Source of the DNA: Onishia taeanensis
Lineage (GTDB): Bacteria; Pseudomonadota; Gammaproteobacteria; Pseudomonadales; Halomonadaceae
Assembly (NCBI RefSeq): GCF_003268885.1
Contig: NZ_QLSX01000008.1
Coordinates: 124,001 to 188,000 of the forward strand
Length of the DNA: 64,000 nt
Reading direction: 5' to 3'
Part shown: positions 47,746 through 55,828 of the stretch, in pieces
How the letters are laid out: every line of letters begins with the position of its first letter
How positions within the stretch are numbered: position 1 is the stretch's first letter
Program-made: the position numbers and the translations under genes
Notes under the pieces: model-generated
Told to the model about the DNA's origin: nothing
Seen by the model: the letters and a program-made list of their open reading frames with translations, nothing else
Database searches by the model: none

Positions 47746-48123
47746 ATGAAGCATATAAAAATTTGCATCATTTGTTTTTGTCTTTCATTCTCACATTTTT
47801 CAAATGCGCAGCAGTTTGAAACAGGAAATGGATTGATATCTGCTTGCAAAAAAGCAGAGGCATATATGGATGGGGAGAATGTCCAAGATTACATATCTGC
47901 TGCATGGTGTGTAGGTATCGTGCAAGGCACAAAGAATGTCTTAGCCGCAGTATCTCAGTCTATCCCAGAAAGGCAGTATGCCGTTTGCCTTCCAGATAGG
48001 GTTACTAAAGCTCAAGCAGTTCGAGTAGTTAATGATTACCTTGAAAGGAATTCGGATATTCTTCACCTTCCTCCTTCAATACTGATAACTTATGCTTTGA
48101 GAGAAGCGTATCCATGTGACTGA
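47746..48123 (+). CDS. Rap1a/Tai-like immunity protein, exported
   Basis: 125 residues. The first 21 residues form a signal peptide (ICIICFCLSFSHFSNA before QQFET). The mature part matches the Rap1a/Tai family: paired cysteines in LISACKKAEAY and AAWCVGIVQGTKNVL, then YAVCLPDRVTKAQAVRVVND, YLERNSDILHLPPS and a final YPCD. Rap1a/Tai proteins neutralise type VI secretion amidase effectors in the periplasm; many relatives are orphans. No T6SS gene is present here. The gene is AT-rich and convergent with the Gabija genes, so it was probably gained with the island. Confidence 0.7.
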   Translation: MKHIKICIICFCLSFSHFSNAQQFETGNGLISACKKAEAYMDGENVQDYISAAWCVGIVQGTKNVLAAVSQSIPERQYAVCLPDRVTKAQAVRVVNDYLERNSDILHLPPSILITYALREAYPCD

Positions 48124-48151
48124 TTTTGGGTTTTATAACATGTGGGTCTAT

Positions 48152-48181
48152 GGCCAGAGTCGCACATGGTGCACTCTGGCC
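48152..48181. terminator. Hairpin between the Rap1a-like gene and gajB
   Basis: Perfect 9-bp stem GGCCAGAGT / ACTCTGGCC with an inner GCAC-GTGC pair, located between the two converging stop codons. It may end both transcripts. Confidence 0.75.
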
Positions 48182-48187
48182 TGTCAT

Positions 48188-50020
48188 TTAAAAATCAGTA
48201 AGGAATCTAGATACCCTTCTTCTTCGTACATCTCCCCACGGCATGGTTCGACTACTTGGCCATGTTACATATAGCCATCTCTTGGACCGCGTAAATGCTA
48301 CATACATGTTGTTTTTTTCTTGCTCAATTTCTATGCCACCAGCTCTGACTGCTCGGTAATCGGGGAATGTTTCATCATCAGTGCCCAAGACAAAAACGAT
48401 GTCAAACTCTTGGCCTTTCATTGTGTGAATCGTGCTAAGGGTTATGCCAGAGTGCTGTGCAAGAGGGTGCGTTTGGCCGAGTGCCATGGAGTTTTTGAAC
48501 TGTAGAAGAGACGTGCTATTAGAGTTCTTTGCATAGTTAATCCAATGCTTTTCTAGCTCGTCTAAGTCATTAAAGAGCATAGCTTTCTCATCTTCATCCG
48601 CTAGCTCCAGATCTTCTTTTATTGCGCGAATAAGTTGCTTTAAGTTTTTTCCTTCTTCATTTAGGTTGTACGCAAGATCGATGGCTGACTTTAAATCATT
48701 CCTGTCTGTAAGCACGGCGATGTCTTCTGCCGCGTCTAGGGTTTCGTTTGTTGTACCCAAGGCATGGCTCAGCTTGGTCTTATGTAGTTTGTCCTTAGGA
48801 TTGAGGCGAACTCGTAACGCCATATCAAAAACTTTCATTGCGGAGGACTCGAATTTTACTGCGCCGGGAGTCATCTTATAATAAAAGTCTAAAGTTAAAT
48901 TTGATAGCTCATTTTCTAATGATTTGAAGAGGTATTTGTTTCTTGCAAGAATCGCTATTCTTTCAGCTGTGATGCTGCCTTCTATATCTTCGTGTTTTTT
49001 TAATTGAATAAGCTCGTGGATTTTGTTGGCGATCCAGCTTGCTTCATCAAATTCATTGTTGAAGCACTTGAGTTCGAAAATTCCTTCCTTTACTACGTTT
49101 TCGACATGCTCAGCTTCTGGAACAATCTTTTGAGCGGCCTCTAAAACCCTTTTTGATGATCGGAAGTTTTCATTTAGCTCAACTATTGCAGGCTGGTAAT
49201 CATCAACAAATAACTCGTTCATATATTTGGCCGATGAGCCGTTAAAATGAAAAATTGATTGGTTGGGATCGCCAACCAGCATAATATTATCAAAGCCGTC
49301 GTCAGCTATAACTTTCAAGACTTGATATTGCGCGTTGTTTAAGTCTTGAGCTTCATCAACACATATGGCATAGAAACTCCTTCTATACATCGAGGAAAGT
49401 TTCGGAAAATCTGTCAGGAGCTTGAATGCATAGAGAAGAATGTCATCGAAATCTAAAGCGTTTTGAGAGCGAAGAATTCCTTGGTAGCTCTTGTAGAGCA
49501 GGATTAAATTTTGGTTGTCGGTATGGTTCTCAAAGTCTTCGTCATCAATAAGGTCCCTCTTTACCTTCGAGATGAAGGAAAGAGCTTTGAATTTGAAGTC
49601 TCTTTTTTCTTTTTCGTTCTTTTCTACGTATTTCAATGCATAGGTTGGTATTTCTTCTATGGCTTGCTCTATCAGCTCCATCCTATCCGCATTATCTTCA
49701 AAAATGTGCGGCATCCCAGAAAAGCCAAGAAGATTACCATGGCTTTCTAGGATCGATTGACAAAAACCATGAAATGTACCGATAAAAGCTCTTGACTCAA
49801 TGTCATCGATTTCATTAAGGCGCTGTTTGATTTCGGCACCGGCCTTATTGGTAAAAGTCAAAGCAAGAACTTTCTTTTTTGTTTTGCTTAAGAGGTGTCT
49901 CAGCCGTTCGGTCAAAACCCTCGTTTTACCACTGCCCGCGCTAGCCTTTACGTACAGAGGGCCATTTTCTGCATATACTACTGAGTACTGCTTTTCTGAA
50001 AGCTCAATTGTTTTTTTCAT
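48188..50020 (-). CDS. gajB: Gabija helicase GajB (UvrD/Rep family)
   Basis: 610 residues. All superfamily 1A motifs are readable: VKASAGSGKTRVLTERL (Walker A, about 24-40), FIGTFHGFCQS, AICVDEAQDLNNAQYQVL, LVGDPNQSIFHFNGSSAKY, ENFRSSKRVLEAAQKI, STIHTMKGQEFDIVFVLG and NMYVAFTRSKRWLYVTW. Next to an OLD-type nuclease it makes a Gabija anti-phage system, in which GajB with GajA forms a large complex and cleaves phage DNA when nucleotide levels fall. It is longer than the approximately 490 residues of the type member. Its ATG follows the gajA stop by three bases. Codon use is AT-rich, indicating transfer. Confidence 0.88.
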   Translation of the reverse strand: MKKTIELSEKQYSVVYAENGPLYVKASAGSGKTRVLTERLRHLLSKTKKKVLALTFTNKAGAEIKQRLNEIDDIESRAFIGTFHGFCQSILESHGNLLGFSGMPHIFEDNADRMELIEQAIEEIPTYALKYVEKNEKEKRDFKFKALSFISKVKRDLIDDEDFENHTDNQNLILLYKSYQGILRSQNALDFDDILLYAFKLLTDFPKLSSMYRRSFYAICVDEAQDLNNAQYQVLKVIADDGFDNIMLVGDPNQSIFHFNGSSAKYMNELFVDDYQPAIVELNENFRSSKRVLEAAQKIVPEAEHVENVVKEGIFELKCFNNEFDEASWIANKIHELIQLKKHEDIEGSITAERIAILARNKYLFKSLENELSNLTLDFYYKMTPGAVKFESSAMKVFDMALRVRLNPKDKLHKTKLSHALGTTNETLDAAEDIAVLTDRNDLKSAIDLAYNLNEEGKNLKQLIRAIKEDLELADEDEKAMLFNDLDELEKHWINYAKNSNSTSLLQFKNSMALGQTHPLAQHSGITLSTIHTMKGQEFDIVFVLGTDDETFPDYRAVRAGGIEIEQEKNNMYVAFTRSKRWLYVTWPSSRTMPWGDVRRRRVSRFLTDF

Positions 50021-50023
50021 AGT

Positions 50024-51778
50024 TCAATGCCCCTGCTGTAGAGTCCGTTCAATCATTTCCATGAGTTCAACAACTTTTTCGGGAAGTTGTTTTTCGCTAT
50101 CCACAATCTGATAGGCTACAGCTGGTCCATAGCGAGTCTTTTCTGATGTCATTTTCTCATATAGCTCTTGCGAAGAATAGCCTTCGATTTCTTCTAGCCT
50201 TGTGGCTTCCCTCGCTTCCCTATGTTGCTCGCTGTGGTAAAAGTCAAAAGAAGCGATTGCTTTTCTTACCTCAGCTTCATATCCGCCAGCTAATATTTCT
50301 TTTTCAAAGTCGTTTCCATCTTCCACGAAAACAACGTGCTGCCCAATATCTCCCTCTTTGCCTATTTTTTTCAAGGCTTTTTGCACAGACTGCTTGGCAT
50401 CGGCTTCAGCGTCACTAAAAATCATCCAAGGGATGTTCATTCCCTCAGAAAACCTGAGAAATGGTAAGTAAGCCGTGTGACTCGAAACTGATACGAAATC
50501 TACGCCTCTTTCAATGCTCTCATATCCAAAATATTTTTTGAAAAATATTGGTAATGCTTGCTCTTCTGTCTCGCCTTCAGCAAAGACGAGGAGCTTTGAG
50601 AAAAACATCTCGCCCCGAGTGTTGATCACTTGTCTGTATATTTTTCTGGTGTCTTCATCAGTTAAGCCTTTAAGGTTTATCTTTCCGCAGTGTACCGTGT
50701 GGTCTTTATATAAGCTTCTTATATTGCTTAAGGACGAAGAGGCTGTGACATATGGTGAGTGCGTCGAGATAATTTTTTGCCCTTTTATACTGTGTATTTG
50801 TCCGAACAACTTTTTTTGGGCGTTGGGGTGTAAATGTGCTTCAGGCTCTTCGATGGCAAGGATTGGAAGGAAAACACCTGACGAAGCTTGGTAGTTTCTC
50901 TCTAGCAACTGTATAAAGGCCTTCAGAGTTAAGAGCGATGACCAGCTCCTTGTCCCCATGCCGTGATACTCCATGGAAAAGCTGTCTTGACTATCTGAGT
51001 AATATATAGTCATTCCTTTTCCCAGGTCGCGAAGCTTCTTCGTAAAGGGTGTTAGCTCGACGCCAGAACTGTCTCCATCCATAGCTGAGTTAAGCTCTTG
51101 CAAGCTGCTTTTTAACCCCTTCAATATTTCACTGTTGTCAACGGTTTTTTCATTCAGCTCTGCTATTTGATCCTCTATCTCTTGAATGCTCTCTTCAGTG
51201 TACTCTACTTTAGAAAGCATCTTACCTATGTAAGAGCTTTTTAGTCTTGTATCTTCTAGGATGTCCCTTTGAGCATCCATATAGAAGAATGGGAGCTCGT
51301 CTAGCCGAAAAGAGGTCTTTTTTCCTTTGGGTTTTTCATACCAGTACCCACTTTCATCATGGAAACTTGGCCAGTCTGGCAATATAGAATGAGTTGTTTG
51401 ATAGCTATTGCTTGCCTCATCGAGTTCGACGCATGCTCGTAACGGAACATAGCTTCTGGTCCCGTCAGTTTTAATTCTTTCTGTTCCAAATACTATCTCC
51501 CAATCTTCATCGAAGTCATCTTGTTGCTGGTCGGTATCACTTACTGGGGCTATGAGTAAGTCAATCGTTATCTTTTCGATGGTGGAGGAGTCTTTGATAT
51601 AAAAATCGTCTTGGGATATGGAAGCTCTTGCCCCGGTTGCAAGCTGTATGGCTCTAAGAAGTGATGTCTTTCCAGTGTTGTTCATCCCAGTAAGGACGGT
51701 TGTTCTTTCTAGTTCTACCTCTATATTCTCTATGCCTCGAAATCCACGTACTCGCACTGTCTTAATTAATACACTCAT
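50024..51778 (-). CDS. gajA: Gabija nuclease GajA (OLD family ATPase-TOPRIM)
   Basis: 584 residues from the ATG at 51778, which has an excellent AAGGAGG; the frame extends to 51826. The ABC-type ATPase half has Walker A VLTGMNNTGKTSLLRAIQL (about 28-46), Walker B LPILAIEEPEAHLHPNAQ and the His switch IISTHSPYVTAS. The C-terminal half is a TOPRIM nuclease: LLVFAEGETEEQALPIFF gives the catalytic Glu and MIFSDAEADAKQS the DxD-like acids. This is GajA, the DNA-nicking sensor nuclease of Gabija. It is followed by gajB. AT-rich, as are its neighbours. Confidence 0.9.
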   Translation of the reverse strand: MSVLIKTVRVRGFRGIENIEVELERTTVLTGMNNTGKTSLLRAIQLATGARASISQDDFYIKDSSTIEKITIDLLIAPVSDTDQQQDDFDEDWEIVFGTERIKTDGTRSYVPLRACVELDEASNSYQTTHSILPDWPSFHDESGYWYEKPKGKKTSFRLDELPFFYMDAQRDILEDTRLKSSYIGKMLSKVEYTEESIQEIEDQIAELNEKTVDNSEILKGLKSSLQELNSAMDGDSSGVELTPFTKKLRDLGKGMTIYYSDSQDSFSMEYHGMGTRSWSSLLTLKAFIQLLERNYQASSGVFLPILAIEEPEAHLHPNAQKKLFGQIHSIKGQKIISTHSPYVTASSSLSNIRSLYKDHTVHCGKINLKGLTDEDTRKIYRQVINTRGEMFFSKLLVFAEGETEEQALPIFFKKYFGYESIERGVDFVSVSSHTAYLPFLRFSEGMNIPWMIFSDAEADAKQSVQKALKKIGKEGDIGQHVVFVEDGNDFEKEILAGGYEAEVRKAIASFDFYHSEQHREAREATRLEEIEGYSSQELYEKMTSEKTRYGPAVAYQIVDSEKQLPEKVVELMEMIERTLQQGH

Positions 51779-52284
51779 TGCAACCTCCTTGTTCACTCCT
51801 GATGTCAGTTCAGGTATATATTTCAAAGCCAGCTTATTCTTTTAAATTTTAAAAATCTTCAGGTTGTAGTTTGAGAAATGACTTATCATGAGTTTTACGC
51901 TGGCTATGTAAGGTAGGTCAATCCTTGACGGTATGCCTACGTCGCGGCCTAGAGCGAGGCCCAGTGTAGCAAGCCTTCAGCGCCAATGGGGGGCACATAG
52001 GTCTAGCGAATGCTATCCTGTACGCTCATGTTGAGGTTGGCCTTATAGGCAAAAACCCTTTAAAAACATAATGTTATGCTATTTTTTGAATCGGCGTGAT
52101 GGACGCGTGTGCCGGGATGTGGCTGTCGGGGTCACCTCCGCGGACATGGTCGACATTGAGAGCTACGCCTGCCTATGCGCCTCAAAGTGCCGCTAGTGGT
52201 GCTACGCGGCATCTGGGACGGCAAGGTAGAGTCAATACGCCGACGACTGGACGGTGATTTTACCCAGCAATCGTAGACACCGAT
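51779..52284. other. Non-coding region upstream of gajA
   Basis: No gene is supported. Near gajA lie TATATA (about 51816) and a dyad CCTGA-N7-TCAGG (51798-51814), candidate promoter and operator for the gajA transcript. The rest turns gradually from AT-rich to GC-rich around 52080 and contains an unrecognised stretch up to the IS3 remnant. The right end (about 52250-52284) may include an IS terminal sequence (GGTGTCTACGATTGC on the minus strand). Confidence 0.5.
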
Positions 52285-52410
52285 CTAAGCGATCATTCGG
52301 GCCTCGAAGGCCTCCGGGCTGATCATCCCAATCGCACTGTGCCGACGCTGCAGGTTACAGTCCATCTCGATGTACTCAAACATCCGCGCGGCGGCTTCCG
52401 GCCATTGCTT
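52285..52410 (-). pseudogene. C-terminal remnant of an IS3-family transposase
   Basis: The translation KQWPEAAARMFEYIEMD and NLQRRHSAIGMISPEAFEAR is the C-terminal end of an IS3-family OrfB transposase (the pattern Y-I-E-x-x-N-x-x-R-R-H-S-A-x-G-x-x-S-P-E). About 40 residues remain, lacking the catalytic DDE core. The remnant starts immediately after the acetyltransferase stop. It shows that an insertion sequence took part in building this region. Confidence 0.8.
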
Positions 52411-52411
52411 T

Positions 52412-52855
52412 TCACGGCGTGCCCACCAGCTCCATATGCAGCAATGGGTAGGGCTTATCCAGCCCATCTAGCGATGAGCGGTCTCTGACGGCAAACCCCT
52501 TGTGCTGGTAGAAGCCCAGCGCCTGTGGGTTCTGTTCGTTGACGTCTACCTTGGTGGCGCCTTGGGCCGTTACCGCATCATCCAGCAGCAAGGAGCCGAT
52601 GCCTTGGCCGCGGGCCTGCGGTGCGATGAATAGCATCTCGATATTGCCGTCCTGCACGCCACAGAAGCCTAGGATTTCACCGTTCCCGCCTTTTACGCAC
52701 GTCAAATCGATCGCGCCGAAATACTGCTCGTAAATAAGCGGCTTCAGCTCCAGGAGGTCCTGTTCGCGCAAGAAATCATGGGTTGCTCTGACCGATGCCT
52801 CCCAGACATCCAGCAGCTCACGATAGTCGGCTTTCCCTACGCTTTCGACGTTCAT
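52412..52855 (-). CDS. GNAT family acetyltransferase, YjaB-like
   Basis: 147 residues from the ATG at 52855, with AAGGGA upstream; an open frame runs to 53002. Matches to YjaB run through the whole chain: LLDVWEASVRATHDFLREQD, MLFIAPQARGQGIGSLLLDD with the acetyl-CoA loop, VDVNEQNPQALGFYQHKGF, and RSSLDGLDKPYPLLHMEL. YjaB proteins acetylate unknown small molecules or proteins. It sits between the IS3 remnant and the ATPase-nuclease pair, separated from the latter by about 200 bases. Confidence 0.85.
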   Translation of the reverse strand: MNVESVGKADYRELLDVWEASVRATHDFLREQDLLELKPLIYEQYFGAIDLTCVKGGNGEILGFCGVQDGNIEMLFIAPQARGQGIGSLLLDDAVTAQGATKVDVNEQNPQALGFYQHKGFAVRDRSSLDGLDKPYPLLHMELVGTP

Positions 52856-53053
52856 CAAACATTCCCTTGTTGCTTCTTGTACCGCTACCGCGCCGATAAA
52901 AGACGCCATGCCGCCCGCCGCTGTCAAACGATGAACGCGCTGGGGCGCAGCCAAGGTGGCGTTCAACCAGGTCGACGACTGGATGGTGTACCTGCACGTC
53001 ATCGACTAAACGCTGGCCGCCGCGGTGGATCGACTCGGCGAGATGCTCGCCGT

Positions 53054-53551
53054 TCAGAGATAATCTCGTATCTCCGGGATCGGCGAACTGGCCTCGCAGT
53101 GGATGACGGCCATCACTCGGATGCCGTGGTGGTTCTCCAGCCGTTCCTGTTCCGGCTTGGGCAGCAGGCCATTGGTTACCACCACGGCTTTTTCCTCTAC
53201 CCGCCCGCGGGCTTCCTCTTCCAGACAAGCCACCAGCTGCCGATATTCCGCCCGATGACGCTTCACATAGGCCAACTGCTCGAAGGCATGCGGAATATCA
53301 CCGGCTCCCTTGAGTTCGACGAGCACGGCGGCATGGCGTTGATTGCCCTGCCAGAGGAAGAGGCCATCGCACTTCGGTTGGTTGTCACGCAACACGCAGC
53401 CATCCAGCACGATAGCGACGCCCCGCTCTCCTGTCTTGGGGGTCAGACGAACCTGCTTGCCCTGCTCACCGAGCGTGTACTCCCCGAGGCAATGCGCCTG
53501 TGTGTTGCCCATCTTGCGGCACACGCAGTGCTGATACTCGCCCAGGTTCAT
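53054..53551 (-). CDS. Small protein with PD-(D/E)XK nuclease-like motif, partner of the ATPase
   Basis: 165 residues from the ATG at 53551, which overlaps the ATPase stop (ATGA). I do not recognise a named family. The central strand-helix pattern has Asp62 (KCDGLFLW), then Glu79-Leu-Lys81 (AVLVELKGAG), followed by a helix with AFEQLAYVKRHRAEYRQL. This D-x(16)-E-x-K arrangement with a trailing Q-L helix is the signature of PD-(D/E)XK nucleases. The N-terminus has three cysteines (HCVCRKMG, AHCLG) that might bind zinc. Coupling to the ATPase suggests that the two work as one system, perhaps phage defence. The nuclease role is inferred from the motif. Confidence 0.7.
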   Translation of the reverse strand: MNLGEYQHCVCRKMGNTQAHCLGEYTLGEQGKQVRLTPKTGERGVAIVLDGCVLRDNQPKCDGLFLWQGNQRHAAVLVELKGAGDIPHAFEQLAYVKRHRAEYRQLVACLEEEARGRVEEKAVVVTNGLLPKPEQERLENHHGIRVMAVIHCEASSPIPEIRDYL

Positions 53552-54768
53552 GCCTCGCGATGCTCCCACTCGATATCCCGCATCTCGTCATAGAGACGAT
53601 TGATGGCATTGAAGTGGCCGAGCAGCTTGTCATCGAGCAGGCCCAGATCGGCATCCATCAGCGACTGAGCCTCGTCCGGCGTCACGTGATAGGCGGCCAC
53701 CTCTTCCGGCGAAAGCGGCAGCAGTGATCGGATGGGCTCGCTGGCGATCTCGAGGCCGTCGATTTGGCTGCGCTTGAGGTGATTGTTGAGCGCCTCGACG
53801 ATAAAGGGGCTATGCGTGGTGACGATGAACTGGGTATTGGAGAAGGTGGCCAGCAGGTCTCCCAGCACTCGCCGCTGCCACTCGGGATGCAAGTGCAGAT
53901 CGACTTCGTCGATCATCACCACCGCTTCAGCTGCCAGCGGATCGTCCAGCTGCGGATTGGCCATGGCCATTCGTGAACTGAGATCTATGACCAAACCCAA
54001 CAGGGTCTGATAGCCATCGCTGAGCTGGGCGATGTCAAGCCACTCGCCTTCCTGCTTCACCGCGAAACGCAGTGGATTGAGCTCGACATGCGGCTCGGAT
54101 AGGTCCGGAAACAACCGTGTGATGGCACGGCGGACGGCGTCCAGCTCGGGAAGTGTCACATCGAAGCTTTTGTGCTGCTTCTGCAGGCGATGCTCCTCGT
54201 TTTCCTTGTTGTAGAACCAGACGAAGGCCGACTTGAAGCGCGTATCGGCGTTCAGCGCATTGGCCAGGGCATCGAAGCGTTCATGTGACTTGGGAAATCC
54301 TTTGCGACTCCGGGGCAAATCCAGCAAAGCGCGGCTGACGCCATAATAGGCAAACACCGGCAGTTCGAAGGATTCACCGGCCGACCAGGGCTCGATCACG
54401 GAAGTGTCCAGATGCTGCTTGAGCGCCTTCACGCCTTGTCCCGGGGGAATCTCGCCGGTCGTCTTCTTGCTGTTGTCGCGCCGCTGCAGGCGGTCCCAGC
54501 CCAGCCCCTGCGGGGTTTCCAGGCTAATCCGCGTGTAGGGAGCCAGGCGGTTATCCCGCTGATGTATCTCACCGCGTTTCTTGAAGGTCATGCCCGACAC
54601 ACCCGGCAGATAGGTGAGGATTTCACCGAGCCCGATGGCGATACCATCCAGCAGCGTGGTCTTGCCGCTGCCATTCGCGCCCATCAGCAGGGTCAGACGC
54701 GGCCCAAATGTCATCGACAGAGAGGGCTTAGCACGAAAGTTTTCCAGTGTCAGGCACTTGAGCTTCAT
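53548..54768 (-). CDS. COG3950-like AAA/ABC-type ATPase, putative defence
   Basis: 406 residues. Walker A is LLMGANGSGKTTLLDGIAI (about 28-46), the signature-like region is IAQLSDGYQTLLGLVIDLSS, Walker B is VVMIDEVDLHLHPEWQRRV, and the His switch is FIVTTHSPFIVEALNN. The MKLKCLTLENFRAKPSLSM opening and overall form match the ABC-like ATPases grouped as COG3950, relatives of PtuA and retron ATPases. A C-terminal region (from about 340) has a helical LxPEEVAAYHVTPDEAQSLM segment. It is upstream of, and overlaps, the putative nuclease gene. COG3950-type ATPases are common in defence islands. Composition is close to that of the host. Confidence 0.85.
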   Translation of the reverse strand: MKLKCLTLENFRAKPSLSMTFGPRLTLLMGANGSGKTTLLDGIAIGLGEILTYLPGVSGMTFKKRGEIHQRDNRLAPYTRISLETPQGLGWDRLQRRDNSKKTTGEIPPGQGVKALKQHLDTSVIEPWSAGESFELPVFAYYGVSRALLDLPRSRKGFPKSHERFDALANALNADTRFKSAFVWFYNKENEEHRLQKQHKSFDVTLPELDAVRRAITRLFPDLSEPHVELNPLRFAVKQEGEWLDIAQLSDGYQTLLGLVIDLSSRMAMANPQLDDPLAAEAVVMIDEVDLHLHPEWQRRVLGDLLATFSNTQFIVTTHSPFIVEALNNHLKRSQIDGLEIASEPIRSLLPLSPEEVAAYHVTPDEAQSLMDADLGLLDDKLLGHFNAINRLYDEMRDIEWEHREA

Positions 54769-54865
54769 TCAGAGGCATTCCGCCGGCGAGGATTAGGCAT
54801 GGAAGTCTGGCATGTTTGCGAAGGACGGTCGACTGATTGCCCGGTGGGCCACCCGAATCGCAGGA

Positions 54866-55735
54866 TCAGGTACATGTCTCCCCCAGAAACTCACCGGCGA
54901 ACGCCTGGAACACAGGTGTCTCGTAGCCGCGGCGCCACAGCAGACGCGTGGTGACGGTGCCCATCTCCAGCGTGTTCAGATCGTTCGACACGCCGCTTAC
55001 ATCCAAGACGCTGCGAGGCAGCAGGGTGACGCAGGCGCCCGCGGCCACGGCCGCCACCATGGCATGGTAGGAACCCAGCTCCTGGATGCGCCACGCGCTC
55101 CCGGCAACGATGCCGAGCCGTTGCTCCGCCATGGCCCGGTAGGTGCAGCCAGGCTTGAAGGCCGCCAGGGTGCGGGTGCGCAATTCTGCAGGCGCGGTGG
55201 CCCCGGCATCGGCGGGCGGCAACAGCAGCAACAGCGATTCCTTCCATACCGGCGCGCTTTGCAGCCCCATCTCGATCAGGGCTGGCTCGTTCTCGAGCTC
55301 GGCGGGCAAGGCCACGAAGGCGCAGTCCAGCCGCCCGTCGCGCACCTCTTCCACCAGCGGGCCGGAGGGGCCGGTGCTGACCTCGAGCCGGGTCGCCGGA
55401 TGGGTGCGGTTGAAGGCTGCCAGCGGTGCAGGCAGCCGGCTGGCGGCCGTGCTTTCCATGCTGCCGATGCGCAGGCTGCCGCTGCCGCCCAGGGCCTGCC
55501 GGGCCTCGTCCTCCAGCGCCAGCAGGCGCTGCGCGTAGGTCAGGAAGCGCTGGCCCGCCGTCGAGAGCGTGATGCGCTTACCGAGGCGAATGAACAGTTC
55601 CGCGTCCAGCTCCGCTTCCAATTGCTGGATGCGCGTCGTGACGTTGGAAGGGGCACGCCCGAGCCGCGCGGCGGCCCGCGTCACGCTAAGTTCGGCGGCG
55701 ACGGCCTCGAAGATTTTCAGGGTTTCCAGGTCCAC
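54866..55735 (-). CDS. LysR-type regulator divergent from nitronate monooxygenase
   Basis: 289 residues from a GTG at 55735 (AAGG upstream). The winged helix is in residues 1-60 (LETLKIFEAVAAELSVTRAA and PSNVTTRIQQLEAELDAEL). The effector domain starts near 87 (LRIGSMESTAASRLPAPLAA) and has the YRAMAEQRLGIVAG segment. The divergent gene is a nitronate monooxygenase, and a perfect palindrome separates them, so it likely regulates that gene. The inducer is unknown. Confidence 0.87.
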   Translation of the reverse strand: MDLETLKIFEAVAAELSVTRAAARLGRAPSNVTTRIQQLEAELDAELFIRLGKRITLSTAGQRFLTYAQRLLALEDEARQALGGSGSLRIGSMESTAASRLPAPLAAFNRTHPATRLEVSTGPSGPLVEEVRDGRLDCAFVALPAELENEPALIEMGLQSAPVWKESLLLLLPPADAGATAPAELRTRTLAAFKPGCTYRAMAEQRLGIVAGSAWRIQELGSYHAMVAAVAAGACVTLLPRSVLDVSGVSNDLNTLEMGTVTTRLLWRRGYETPVFQAFAGEFLGETCT

Positions 55736-55766
55736 GATATTCGCCTTTTGGAATTTATTAACCTAT

Positions 55767-55789
55767 TTTATTCTCAAAATGAGAATAAA
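55767..55789. promoter_or_regulatory. Perfect 23-bp palindrome, probable LysR operator
   Basis: Arms of ten bases (TTTATTCTCA / TGAGAATAAA) pair without mismatch around AAA. It lies 31 bases upstream of the LysR start and 39 upstream of the nitronate monooxygenase start. It is a strong candidate binding site for the flanking regulator. Confidence 0.8.
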
Positions 55790-55828
55790 TAAAAGCCATC
55801 GTTTCTTGCGCTCGTGGAGGTCGTTCAC

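Noticed and set aside
52940-53053. Possible coding remnant on the plus strand between the acetyltransferase and nuclease genes
   Set aside because: A protein-like stretch (KVAFNQVDDWMVYLHVID, a stop, then TLAAAVDRLGEMLAVQR) looks like a broken gene end, but it is too short to assign.
53054-54768. Septu (PtuA/PtuB) assignment for the ATPase pair
   Set aside because: The small partner shows no HNH pattern; it has a D-x(16)-E-x-K motif, so Septu does not fit.
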